Source of the DNA: Doryteuthis pealeii
Lineage: Eukaryota > Mollusca > Cephalopoda > Myopsida > Loliginidae
DNA length: 64,000 bases
Assembly (NCBI GenBank): GCA_023376005.1
Contig: CM042141.1
Location: 99,796,712 to 99,860,711, forward strand
Direction: 5' to 3'
In this document: positions 14,401-29,297 of the stretch, in pieces
How the letters are laid out: each line of letters opens with the position of its first letter
Position numbering within the stretch: the first letter of the stretch is position 1
Notes under the pieces: model-generated
The model's database searches: none
What the model was told of the DNA's origin: nothing
Seen by the model: the letters and a program-made list of their open reading frames with translations, nothing else
Program-made: the position numbers and the translations under genes

Positions 14401-17400
14401 GTCGACTTCCACTGTCATTCCCATCAAATAGTAAAAATAAGCAAATGCAAATTGCATATCATCGGAACTTCGAATTCGATGTGAACTTGTAACTTCCCAT
14501 TCTTTTGGAAATCTATCAAATAAAACATTTTCATCAAATGATATTCACTCAACTTTTCTGTATCTTACATTTCTGTTGTAACTCGAGTATCAGAGTTAAT
14601 AGAGAAATAATAGGAAGAAACACAATGAGTATTAAGGATAGGGAAAAAGGTTTACTAAGTAAAGATACAAGGTGAACAGAGTAATTAGCAATTGCTAGGT
14701 TGAATTAACAAGTCCCATGACATCTCGTTGTATCTCTTCCAAGGTTTTGTCAGATATTATTTATAGGAAAAACAGACTATTCCATTCTCATTATTTAGGT
14801 ACTATATGAAAATTTCAGGTTATAGATTTAATAAAAAGCTGTTTCCTTACCAAGTTTCAATATGTTTTTTTAATAAACTAATTTGAAATTGGAAAAAAAA
14901 AATTTTGTAGCTGATAGCACAAATTTTTAGGGCAAAATAATGGTTATATAATCCTATAATAATAAACTCTTTTTATTGTTAACAACGAGTTGTCTCATTC
15001 TTGGAGTTGCCAACACCTGCAGCAATCCATTTCCATGAATAGTATCTCCTTATTCTATACATGTACCGATTAGCTTTTGTGTATTCCCTGGCCATTATAA
15101 AATGGCTCCTGAACTATTCTTTAAATTACACAGAGCGAATTATGAGAGGAGGTGGCCCAGAAACAGGTTGGGTTACCGACATCACTGATGACCTCCTATA
15201 TTGCATTTCGGCATGGTTTAACAAGACCACTAACCTCCTGACTTGTCATAAAGATGCTCCGACCAAGTTACATCGATTTCCATTCTGCGCATCTAATCTA
15301 TGTGTGAAAACACAATGTGGGTGCAGAAAACATTGATAAGTTGGAAAACACATATCGTCAACTCAGTGATAGGATCACATATGAAATAGACAACTTGCTC
15401 CTCCTATGGGTGCCAGCAACTTATGTATTCAACAGTTAAAAATATTACAACATGTCTTAGGTAAATTAGTTGGTAATCTGAACATTAGCTACATAAATGA
15501 GAGTAACCTCCCCTTGTTTGTTTAACTTTGAGGAAGCCGTATGTTTTGGTCAGCCACTTTCATTTCACTGTAAATATACACTGAAAATACGAATTTGTCC
15601 AAATCAATACAACTGCATGTTTTAACACAAAAATATCATAAAATGTGTTCTTAATAACAATTAAGTTCATTTCAAATAATGCGCAAGCACAATTAAGAAC
15701 ACATTTTATGATATTTTCGTGTTAAAACATGCAGTTGTATTGATTCAAAACAAATTCGTATTTTCAGTGTAGATTTCCGGTGAAATGAAAATGGCCGACC
15801 AAAACATACGGCTTCCTCAAATTGATACAAACAAGAGGGGGGGGGGGGTTACTCTCATTTATGTAGCTAATGTTCAGATTACCAATTAGTTTTACTCTTG
15901 TGTATTTGAAACATAGCCTATTTGTATGTTCAGTAGATTGTAGACCCCTAAGGATTTTATTTCAGCATGTTGTTTATTAATAAGGACTTATTTTAAAGGG
16001 AAGTCTTATGTTATGATAATTCTGAAAAATCATGCTAGGTCTTATTTTTGGGGAAATACGGTATATAAAAAGAAAAAAACAAAACAAAACAACAATCTAT
16101 ACATACAAATCATGTAATTCTTTCATGATGTTTTTGTCAATCATGTGTGGAATGTGAGCCAATACTTTCCGTGAAGTATAACCAAAGGCTTTGTTATATA
16201 AACGGTTTACATGACGTATGGAATCTCCAAATGTATCAAGCAACTTTCTTTGAAATTTAGAAGCCCCTTCATATTTTTGCCTTTTCTCCAGTTCCTGAAA
16301 TTGAAAAAAAAAAATAAATAAATAAAATAATCAAAGAATATTTTGTACTAGCAGAGCTACCAAGCTTTGCCTTGGATATAAAAACTTAAAAAAATAAATC
16401 CCTTATCTATATTTACATATAGATCAATGAAAATCATTTTTTTTTTAAATAAAAAAATTATTTAAAAAAAGAAAATTAAAGAATATTTTGTACTAGCAGA
16501 GATACTCAGCTTTGCCCGGGATATAAAAAGTTAAAAAATAAATCTCTTATCTATATTTATATATAGAATAATAAAAATCATTTTTCTATACATCGGTTTT
16601 ATTATATTTTGTTCTTTATATATTTTTGTTTTTAAGTTGTTTATTTTATTATTCTTGTTTGCATTTTTTTTTTATTTGGAATGATTCATTTTAAAATGGG
16701 TGAAATAAGAATTCAGCGGATAAGCGATACCAGATTATCAGGATTTGCATTTCATCTTGGATGATTGGGACAGTCTCTTTTTAACCAGAGGGTGTTGCAA
16801 GATGATAACGGTTGTATTTTGTAGGAACACAAGTATTAATAGATTCTTTAAACAAATGCCAATTTATCTTCTTACATTGCGTTCCAAATTTTTTTTTTGG
16901 TGGTTGTGGTGGTGGTGGGGGGTAGACTATAGGCTGAATTACTTACAAGAGAATTTGATTAGTATATAGATATTGTATTACTCAGTTGGAAGAGCACCTG
17001 CCTAGGAAACGCAAGGTTCCGGGTTTGATACCAGTCCTCGCCAACTCAGCACATGGATAGGCTGATTTGTGCGGTAAAATGGGGATTTGACGGTAGGTGT
17101 ATATTCTTTATTTCTTATTTATTGGTTGGATGTTTGGTTGGATTTTACTGCATGTCAACCCTTGTTGGGTTATTTTATGCTGAAGACATTTGTTTTATTA
17201 ATTCTTGTTGGCTATTCAGGGCTTTTTTTCAAACTCATTTTTTTTATCTAACCCATCTTATCCATTTAACCATAAATGGTAATACTACTCCGGGTCCCAG
17301 TGGAGCAGGGAGTAATGGCAATGAAGGGGTACTCCACACTCCTCCAGTTCCAGAATTGGAACCTCATCACCAGATGCAGTTTAACTCATACCCAGGACAC

Positions 17401-20400
17401 TAAGACCCTCAGCCACCATCTTCTAGCCTATATAAGATAAAAGGGATGGGGGTTTTTCATAAGAGCACTAGGGACAGGTGTTAGGGCTTGATGACAAGCC
17501 AACTAATCAGAGGGTGGCCTCACTGGCCTCATTGTGGGAAAGAGGTTTTACCCCCCTGCAGAAGTAAAGTTGCATATTCTACAGACCTAACAGGGTGTTT
17601 TTTTATTTTTTATTTGTGCTGCTTACTCACTGCTACAGACAGAAAATCTGAGTAGCTGTGATAAAAAAAACTAACACTAAGTTTATATAAAGATACTAAT
17701 CATAAATAAGTAATGCTATTCTTAGCATTAGGAAACCACACGTGTATTAACAAATATTCAGATCAATCTTAAATTGTTTATACATTATTTGTGGAAGGTT
17801 CTTGTTTGAGTGTGAGAATACCCCATCTGCACTTGAGCACCTTTGTTGCACAATGTCGATGACCCCACGTTGTTATATTCTGTGCTGGCTGATTCAAAGG
17901 GTACGAGCTAGAGACAGGTTCACAAGGATAAAAAAAAAAACACAACACAAAGTTTGATGACAGGACGCTAATGGAAGAGGAAGTTGTGACACTTTGTGCA
18001 GTTTGTGATGGAGCAGAGGACACTTAGGTCTATGTTGTCAGCTGGCAAGAAGTTCTCTTAAGTTGGCTGCTAGAATAACTACAAGTCTGATTGACTTCCT
18101 ATCATGTGGAACTTATTTCTTATCTATCAACTGCCCACTGTACGAGGCTCTCACTCCAATGGGTGGTATGAAACTGCTGAAGGGGCTTGAGATGGCTGAA
18201 TATACACAGAATTCTCCCCAACTTGACCCAGTTTATCAGAGCACTAACTTTTCTTTTCAGACATTATGGCTCCAATTTCTCCTAAAATTTTCCAACCATT
18301 AACTTTTTCAAGACCCATTTTCTCTTAAAACTAGCCACCTAAAGATATTATCCTTAAGTGGCTTTCACTTCAAGGTGGCCAAACATCTTTTATGGCTCTC
18401 TCTCCTGAACCTTATCTGACTGATCCTTTATTCCCCTAAGGACACACACCCACAAATATACATACGTATGAATCTACACATTCTATTTTCCTTCCTTTTT
18501 TTTTTTTTTCCTCTGACCGTATTTTGACTTAACCATTGTGTCACAGGAGTTTCTTGTTATAAGACCCACATAGAAACACCGCTTCTATTTATAGACTGCA
18601 GCAGCAGCAACGGCTTGCAGTAAAATAGCCAATATAAAAACAGTTCAGAAATATTTAAAGTCATTCACTGTCTGAATAAGACAAACTATGGAACTATAGA
18701 GAGTTGCTACTGAATACGTCCGACTTTAAATTAATGACAATTATGGCTGTAAGAATTCCAAAAGTCTTTGTGCTAATTATTAACTAAACATCCTGTTGAG
18801 AATTTTCTAAGTCCAGAGCCCCATTCCTATAAGGATTTATCAAAAAATGGCTAAAAATGTTCTTTTCATTTAAAGTTACCTGTTATTTCCCATAAATCAA
18901 AGACTTCTAAATACGTTTAATATTATATTTAAACAAAGGCTATCATTTGGGTGGATTAGGAAAATGAATGTGACTTCCGGATGGGTGGAATGAGGCGGTA
19001 TAGGACGTTAAGAGTTAAAGAAAAGTAAAGAACTCCCACCCACCCCTCAAATAATTCTGGCAGGTATTGGGTTAAATAACTTACCTTTTGTAGTTTAAAA
19101 AGTAATTTGTTACTTTTTTCCCAGGGGAACACTCCAGGTTTAACAAAATCATCCATTAAAGACAATAAGTGGCGTCTTAATTCCTTAGGATGTTTTGGGA
19201 GTTCTTTTTCAGCAAGAACCGTTCTCTGAGTTGGCTGCTGCTGCTGCTCCTGCAGCTGTTGTTCAAATTTGGCAATCATTTTTGAGTCGGAATTTAAAGA
19301 CCTATTATCAGTCAGATTTCCTCCATATGGGCTTGGTTGAATTTTAATTGTATAATTTGTCTGCATTAATTCCTTCCATAAATGATATTTTTTAATTTTG
19401 TATCCTTTTTCAGTAAGGTCACCTGAACAAAGAGAGAGAGAGAAAAAAATGAAAGAAAACAGAAAGAGTAATTTTAATTAAAACTTTAAAAATAATATAA
19501 TTATTATAATTGAAAAAATATTACAAAAATTATTATATACTAGCAGTGATACCCAGCATTGTCCTGGATTTAAAAAGTGTTGACATCCATATTCAATAGA
19601 TACATTTGGACAAGTTCCAAGAGCAGTCAGCTAGAAATTATATCTGAGAATTATTGACTAAATAGAACATACCAGATATCTTCAATTTACCTCTCAAACT
19701 TGAGTCTATATATAGGAAGGACATTTATATAGTTAGTCATTGTTTTGCTGTTAAATAAACTGTTAGAATTGAACTAAGTTTTTCTTCATTTATTTGTTGT
19801 CTTAGAACAAATGCTATACTAACATGATAGTACATATAAAACACATTGCATGTTGATCATGTGTATAAAAGATTTAATATAATGTAGACTGTTTTAATGT
19901 TAGCACGGATGCAGAAATGTATATAGAAATTTGTATTTGTTCATATATTCCACAAATTCAACCTACCTTCAGCGTAAGACTCCTCCAGTATTTTTAATTT
20001 TTCTTTGATTTCAATAGGCAAATTATAACTAGAGAAGTCTGTCTCTACAAAGTTAGAAGATGAGTTCTTTGGTTTGGGGTATCTGAAAAATAATGTAGAA
20101 TTAATGCATTTGAAATAGTTTTTTTAATTTTTTTAATGATAAATAGTAAGAAAAAAGAAAAAAAAAAGAACTATTTCTCTGAATGTTTGAGATGAGGCTT
20201 GAAGATTAGTATTATCTACGTTATTCGGACTATTGTCCCCATCTTCATTGTTATTGAATAAATAAAGGATTGGGTTCAAAGTTCTGTGATGGCTCCCGAA
20301 TTCGACAAGAAAGTTCCAGAGTTCGAAAAGAAGGTTCCCGAGTCCGAGAATGTTCCCGAGTCCGAGAATGTTCCCGAGACCAACAAGAAATACCTGAAGA

Positions 20401-23034
20401 AGGCCAGAGGGTATATTGGCCGAAACGTTGTACAAATAACAATGAAGATGGGGACAATAGTCTGAATAATGCAGATAATACTAAAAAAAAGAACATTAGT
20501 TATAAAAAAAACAAGAATATGCCAAGATCTTGCATCGGTGATATTCTTTAAGCCCTATAATGTTACCATTTTGAGATTTTTGTTTGGAACAAAAATCTTG
20601 AGAAAGCATTTCACTACTCCAAGCAGATCATTGTTGACTTAGTAAGAAAAGGCATCACCACTTTTGACACCAATAGAGTAACCTGCCTATCAATACAAGG
20701 CTAAACTGACCCCCCTAGTTAATTATACTTAACTTCAACTATAACAAAAGAATTGATACTTACAACTCATGAGTTGATATATTTTGAATAACAATTATTT
20801 CTTCTTCTTCCTCCTGAAGAGGCAGAATTGCAGCTGCTGCTGCTGCTGCTGGTGGTGGTGTTGTAGAATCTGACTTTTTTAAAGGATCCAATTTTGTACG
20901 AGACGTACCATGCATGGATTTAAGCACCTTTGTGTCAACCTTTACAGTAAAATTGGACTGAAATATAAAAACGAAATAAAATTTATGTTAAATTCTATTC
21001 ATGCAGGATCTCTTAGAATATTCATTGTTGGGAAGAGGTTGAAGTGGTCTATCATGGATTATTTACATAAAATTTAAATAAGATTTAATAGATATAAACA
21101 TTTAAATCATTTTCTAATCAAAATACAAAAATATTTTTACATCAAAAGTCAAAATTAGCTACCATACTTTCTAAACCGGAAATCCACGACTAACAATAGA
21201 TATATAAATCTCCTAAATCCAGGAAAACATTTACACAATTAATCTAAACAAAGCAGTAAATCAACTATATTTCTTAAATATAAGCCCATTTGAACTCTTA
21301 GTTTCACTATTCTTTTATGCTTTAAAAACCCAGTACATTTATTTTTTATAACCTAGTCATCAAATATGTGAAACATAAGCAAAACCCTTAGAATTTAAAA
21401 AAATTATATATATATATATATATTGGGAGAATATGTGCTTAATTGAAGTCGTACCTAATTTCCCAAAAATTGTTGGTTAATAAAAAGCCATATCATAAAC
21501 ACATCGCTGTGTATTTACTTCTCATACTGTCGTGTAGAAGTCACTATAAGAGGAATAGGAACCTACTTCTAAACAAAAACGAAAAATCTAAGAAAGTCCG
21601 GTTGGTGTAGGGGTTAAGATGCTCGCCTGTCAACTTGACAGTCAGGTTTTGAATCACGCACAAGGTCTTCCTATCTATAGCTCTGCTGATGAGGCCTAAT
21701 AGGCCAAAATGTACATACAGAGATTGATTTTTCTCGATTTGTTTAGCCTTACATTTAAATAAGTATGCCCTCCTAATTAATTAATTATTAATTAATTTTC
21801 AAAAATTAGGTACGACTTCAATTAAGCACATATTCTCCCAAAAATTGTCGGCTAATAAAAAGCCATATCATAAACACATCGCTGTGTATTTACTTCTCAT
21901 ATATATATATATATATATATAATCTTACCTGTTTGGTATGATTGTTATTCTTCTCGTGGCTGACCAAGGAGAAATTCAAGATTGATGTATGATTTGGATA
22001 AAGCAACAAAGTCATAACTTTGAACTTTTGAGAGATGATAACACTACGGATTATTTTATCATTATGCATGTATGCCGATTCCACTCGACTATCTTCACCC
22101 AACAGAGAAGTTAAGTTAAAGTAGAAAATATTTTGACCTGAAAAAAATTTTTTAAAAAATAAATAAATGAATAAATAAATTAAAAAATACACAATTGTAG
22201 AAATAGAATAAAAATGACTTGTTACATCCAAAAAGAGTTTTTCTAAAAAGAAAAAAAAAATTTTTAAACACTAAAGTGACTTGGTAAACACCCACAAGAT
22301 TATTAACCATCTGGCTAAGATTGATGTTAGCCAGATAGTTAATAATTTTATCATATTCTATTGTGTTATATCAAAATGAAAATATTGAATCAATGTGGTA
22401 AACTTGAAAAAAAAAATGCTGCTATCCATACTTCTTATTCTCTAAATAATGGGTTACAGCACAGAGATATGTACAATTTGAGTCCAGAATCAGAAAGAAC
22501 ATACAATTTTACATAAGAATGCAAAGTTTTATCAAAATTGCTCCAAAAATAAAGAAATAGTGAAAAAATTACTGAATTTTTTGTTTTGAATTGGTCCATG
22601 TTTTGACATATTTTTTGAGCAAAATCATGTCCATTTTTGTACCCCCAATTTCGGGGTTTTAAATTCTCATAACTTTTGAACCACTGGGGATATTGCATAA
22701 TTCAAACAGTTTTGAACTCCATTTACAGAGCTCTATATAACTAATGTGATTAAATAACAATAACCTCAAAAATAATAAAAAAATGAACTGGGAATGCTAT
22801 ATCAATCCTGACCAGCTTTTAAGTTGATTTCCACGTGTCTAACACATATGAGCATGTCTACAAAGTAAGAAAACAGCACAGATCCCATGACTTTTGGAAA
22901 CATTTTTTCATGCTCAGAGTTGCTGAAGAATGGAACAAACTACCTGCATCAGTTTTTAGCTGTTGAGACACTGCATCCTTAAAAACCTCCATACTTCCTG
23001 AAATTCGTCAACTCTATACTTAATATCCCCCTCC

Positions 23035-23076
<42 letters not shown>

Positions 23077-24183
23077 TATATCATGACTCATACACAGTCC
23101 ATTTTCTTGACATTTTTACATTATTCTACGTACTATACATCCACCTTTGATGAGTTGTAGTGCATCAGAGCACTGTATGCAATAATTTTATTATTATCAT
23201 TATTACTCGCAAAAAAAAAAAAAAACGCCCCCCAGGCAGTGTAAAATCTAACTTTTGAAAGATATTGTCTGAGGAGAGCGGGAGTTAAAAATTCAATGTC
23301 AGAGGGTTTGTATCATAAGTAAGATCATCAAATTTATTAAAGGAGTAAAAAAAAAGATAAAACAATTTCAAATGGAAACTTATTTCTGTCCCACTCAAAT
23401 AAAATGTTGTGTGCATAATTATTTTGAATATTTTACATATAAATTTTACAGAAAATCGTAGGTATTTATTCATTTGTAAACTTTTTAGTTAAGCTCTTGA
23501 TACTGAAAAATGACTTTCTTGTTTGTAAATAATTTTCTCGTAAAACTCTATACGTTAGATAACTTTAAATATATATACTAAAATAAAAGAAACTATATAT
23601 AAATATATAATACCAGGCGTGTATTTATTTAAACTTGTTTTACAAAACAATAACAACTGTCTAAGGTGGCCTATTCAAATTTTGAGTATATATAATACAA
23701 GGTTGTTCTTTATTCTATGTATTGACGATTTTGGGTAATGTGATATAAGCAGTGATGTAGTTTCGGTTACAGACAAATTAAGACTGAATCTCCATTATTA
23801 ATAGATTAAATACTGTGGTTTGTTAGATGATTGATTGAGTTTAACGGCATGTCAAGCCATCTAAGGTTATTTTATGCTTAGAGGTTAGGGAATCACATAC
23901 ATTTGTTTATATTTACATTTTTTGTGTAGTTGTTTAAGAGTTTATATCTACTTTGCAGTTAAGTATTATTCATTTATGCAGTTGTCTAGGATTTCTTTCA
24001 CTTAATTTGGAATAAGAACAGCTTATCTGGTGTAAGTATTAAAAAAAACAAAAACTTACCAGGGTCAACTTTATAAACATCCTGTCCTGGTACAAAGTCA
24101 ATATGATGGAGTTCATTGTAACGTTGGACACCACAATCTCCCACATCATATCCACATTCATAAACATTGCAAGGCTTAAATTG

Positions 24184-24225
<42 letters not shown>

Positions 24226-27200
24226 AAGATAAATAGATAATATAAAAATTGAAAAAACACAAGTTTCATTCCTTTTTCGTTATGTGTGCATAAGGAATGA
24301 AATTTGTGTTTTTTCAATTTTTATAATATTACATATTGTCGGATTTACTTCCACTTTTTCTTCATATAAATAAATAAATAAAAAAAAAAAGTTACAGGTG
24401 GTAGGAAAAGTCATCTTAAAATTTGTCTTGAAAAGGTAAAAAATCTTATCCAATAATTTCCTGAATGTAGCTGTTGCTTAAGGTGCACCTATCAGTTAGG
24501 CATATCCCCTTCCTTTTTTTTTTACATAGACCCATAAATTTACCTTTTTTTATGTAGACAGTCTAAGGGAAATAACTATGCAAGACTAATCCTATGTTGA
24601 CACCCCATAATTTGAGGTCTATTAAATTTCTTCAAGATGCAACACAACTTCTGGCCAGATTAGAAGCAGTTTCAAACTTATTGGTGGGAAAAAATCATCC
24701 AAGAAAAATGTTGTCTTAGTAGTCCCTTAAACTGGTAAAAAGCAGTTTTTTCATGTTGTAAAGGACTTGTAAATGTACTGTAATAATAATATAATATCTT
24801 TTTGGCTAGTATATTAGGTCCGAGACCTGTCAGCTGTTCCTTATATACATTCATCTTAATTCCACAGATTATCTAACATTGCCTTGAAGAAGTTTAAAGA
24901 TGGGGCATTCACTATTGATGATGGTAGTTTATTCCATGTATTCACCACTCTGTTACTAAAATAATTTTGTCTTGCATTTGCTTTACAAATTTTTTTAAAG
25001 AGTTTGAATTTATGACCCCTGGTATTGATATTTTGAGCAATGTTTAGTAGATCAAAGTTTGTTGAATAAAATCCATGGGTATATTTGTAGACTTCAATCA
25101 TATCCCCTCTTGTATGTCGATAAACCAAACTTGGTAAGTCAATGTTTCTAAGTCTTTCTTCATACGAAAGTGTTTTTTAAATCATTTATTATTTTAGTAG
25201 CTCTCCTTTGAACTCCCTCAATGAGTTTAATGTCCTGGATTAGTCTTGGACTCCAAACCACATTAGCAAATTCCAGGATTTGTAAAAGAGTTACAATAAA
25301 AATGTATTTTTCTTTTGTATCAGTCGAGTTGAATTTCTACCAGAAGATTCACTAGGGTGCTGCTACAATGAAATAAATGATGTGTCTGAATTTTTTAGAT
25401 GAGGCTTGATAATTTTGTATTATTTAGACTAGCAAAATAAAAAGACACCCTCCGGGCGATGTAAAAATAATTTTTTGAAAGATATTGCCTGAGGGGATGG
25501 GAGCTGAAAATTCAATGTCATAGAGTGTGTACCATAAGTATGTAAAATCGTCAAATTTATTAAAGGAGTAAAAAAAAGAGAAAAAAAAGAAAGACAATTT
25601 GAAATGGAAACAGTTCCGATAACTTTAAATATTATATTAGAATAAAACAATCTATATATAAATATATAACACAGGGCATCTATTTATTGAAACAATGAGG
25701 ATTGTCTAACGTTGCATGCTCACATTTTGAGTATATTTATTCTATGTTATGACGTTGGATTATGTGTTGGGTAATGTGATGTAAGCAGTGATGTAATTTT
25801 TGTTACAGACAAAAACCGAAAGCGAATCTCCATTATTAATAGAGATTTGTCTAGCAGTTGTTTGCATCTTTATTGTTACTAACAAAATAAAAAAAACGCC
25901 CTCTGGGCGACGTAAAATAAATATTGCCTGAGGGGATGTGAGTTGAAAATTTAATATCAGAGTTTGTATCATAAGTAAAATCATCAAATTTATTAAAGGA
26001 GTAAAAAATAAAATAAATTTATTAAAGGAGTTAAAAATATAAAAATTGAAACTTAGTTATGATAACTTTAAATATATATTAAAATAAAAAATATATATAT
26101 AGATAGATAGATAATACCAGGTATGTATTCATTAAAACTTGTTTAAAAAACCAATGAGGACTGTCTAACATTGCATGCTCAAATTTTGAGTGTATTTATT
26201 CTATGTTATGATTTTAGGTAGTGTGACGTAAGCAGTGATGTAGTTTTTGTTACAGACAAAAACCAGAAGCAAATCTCCATTATTGATAAAATATATCATA
26301 AAATGTGTGTGTGTGGGTGGGGGAGAAGAGGAACCTTAGATGAAGGCAGAGCAATAACCATTACGCTAAGCATGCCTCCAAGATAGGAAAATATAGCACT
26401 GGGAATTATTTGAAAATCAGAAAATGCAGCAGTGCAAGGGTTAAATAGTTTATGCTTTAATATGATAAAATACTTACGTCATCACAATATCGATCGCCTA
26501 ACCAGCTGTTGGCACATCCACTGCTACAATAAACTGAAACAGAATAACCAGGATATTAATGATCTTAAGTAGGTTATAAGTAAAAGGTAAGAGGAATCAT
26601 GTTGGATTGTTTTGTGTTATAAGGTGTGCTGGAATCCACCACTTAAACTTATAGACTGTGTGGGGCGCATGGATTAAAACTAGCCAATCAACAGCTTGAA
26701 TATGTAGTTAGTTAACTATTTAATCGCGGATCTTGAAAGCCGTTCATTTGCATGTATTCACCACTGACGAACGGATCTGCAACCTATGCTCTGCTCAACC
26801 AAAGGATTCTACCCAACACTAGGAACAACCAAAGGATTCTACCCAACAAACAAGGAACAACCAAAGGATTCTTCACTAAGGATCAACCTCTGCTTAACAC
26901 AAGGGATCTCCACTGTAAAGTGCTCTCACTTGAAGCTTAAAAATGGCCACAAAAATTGTAACAAATCAAATAATACAAAAGTACATATTGTAAAATTATC
27001 TATATATTAATAGCATTGTAATTATCTATCTACCTTCATTCTTAAGATTTAGTGTGAATCACACTAAGGGTCCGGTTTAGCTCAGTCAATAGAGCTCCTG
27101 CCTAGGAAACGCAAGGTTCCAGGTTCAATACAAACAGTTTACCCAATCCCGGTCAGAAGACCAGACCTAGTAGAAAAGAACTTGTCACCTAGTAGATTTT

Positions 27201-29265
27201 GCCATTCCAGTGGACCATAGCGTGAAAATAAAGTTTTAAAAAAAGAAAGATAGACAAATACCTAAATCCTGCCAGAGAACCTTATGAAACATGAAAGTGA
27301 CAGTAATACCAGTGATGCTAATAGCTTTTTAATTTAGTGAGTCCTGGGACACATGTATTTGATTTGAACGAGTCCCCAGGAAATTTGATGGGGACCAACT
27401 AAAGTTTCTTAATAAATTATAGTCTTTATCTATGAACAACTAAAGCCATCTAACCATCTACCCCATATACAGTGTAATTCGTTTTCAAGAAAATATTGAA
27501 ATGTATTTACAGTTAGCTGGAAATGGTGGGGAAAAAAAAAAACATTGGGAGGCATGGATACAATTTTTCTGCGTCCTTTTAGATTTTTCTACGTCAGTGA
27601 CACAGGACGTGTACCTATCAGCATCTCTGGTAATACCAATTGTGATTTGTGGGTTTTTTTTGGTTTAATGGCATATCTCCACACTGGATGGCAAGAATCT
27701 TAAATTAGTAGACCAGTTCACATACCTAGGTAGTAATATCTTATCTACAGAAAGTGATGGAAATATACACATAAAAAAGGCATGGACTACTATTGACAGA
27801 TTATTGATCATATGGAAATCTGATTTCTCTGATAAGATAAATCAAGAATTCTTCCAATGTAGCTGTATCAGTGCTACTGTATGTTGTGGGTTATTAATGC
27901 CAAAGTTATCCTTGTAAAAGTACAGTAGTAGTACTATTTAATTGTAGTTAGTATCCTGGGAATAGTCCCCAAAGGACTGAAAGGAGATGGGGGGGGGGGC
28001 TGCAGATCAGAAGAATAATCGAGACAATCCAGACTAAAACACTATTAAGATCAGATAGAATACTTAGAAGAGTCCTGGAGATCTTAAGAGACATGGTATC
28101 ATTCAGACCTTTATAAAAAACTAGGACCTGTGGATATACCACAGTATTATAATTTAATCATTACGTTTGATATGTTTACCTAAGAGCTATTGCCAAATAG
28201 TTCAATGTGTAAAAAGTATAATAATCTTGATTTAACTCTCACTCTTTTTTTCTTTCTTTCCTTCTTTTCAATTATCATTTCCATATACTTACCCCCTCTC
28301 TTTATCTTTCCCCTACTCGCTTCCTTTCTTTCTTATCATATTTTTTCTGTGTAGCATGTCTTTTTTCTTCCCTTTCTTTATAATTAAAAACGGAATGGTC
28401 TGTTATTTAGCTGAGGTAACAACATTCATAAAAAATAAGAATTCATCCGATAAGCAACACCAGACAATCAGGATTTACATTTTTGCATTTCATTTGGGTG
28501 TTGCAAAATGATAACGGTTGTACTTTTAAGGAACACAAGTATTAATATATAGATAATTTAGATAACAAATGGACTTACTTAATTTTATGTCGCTTTGAAA
28601 AGAGATGTCACCAGCCCAAATATTGCGTGAATGAAGAGGTTCAGAATCGGTCTTTCCTAAAAATGAAATAAGGTCAGAACTGAAAATGACATTTAGGCAA
28701 AAATATTTGACATTTACATTATACAAGGTGTGTCAAAAAAATGGATGGAGATTTTTTCTACTTTTTGACACACCTTGTATTCTGAAGAAAAAAAATTCCA
28801 TTCATTAATTTTTTTCAGAATACAAGGTGTGTCAAAAAGTACCATGTTTAAAGCTGTATTTACCAAGATAGAAATGAAGAATGAATGGAATGTTTTTTGT
28901 TTTGTTTCAGAATACAAGGTGTGTCAAAAGTAAAAATCTATGTAATGACAAACGATAACAACAATATACTTTAGAAAGCTTTATTCTACTTAGAATAATT
29001 GGTACACTTACTAAGAATTTATATAGTATAGTATTCCCTAGAGAGTTCTCCAAAGGGGAGGTAATCAAAGTAGGGGAGGTAACTCTCAATTACTTATTAC
29101 AATCTATCGAACATAATCTTGCTACAAATTCTAGCAATGCCAATAAGTTCTACAAATCCAAAATGGTATATGAAAGTGCCCCCCAAAAAATGGTGGATTA
29201 TACTCCAAACAGGAATGAACACAATACATTAATAATAAAAGATAGAGAAATAGAAATATCATATG

Positions 29266-29297
<32 letters not shown>

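Noticed and set aside
20251..20551. Overlapping ORFs of 80-100 codons on both strands
   Set aside because: They lie in a family M repeat with inverted ends and short internal direct repeats.
24039..24317. 92-codon minus-strand ORF over exon 15
   Set aside because: It is in a different frame from the conserved LNR2 reading and includes the poly-T run.
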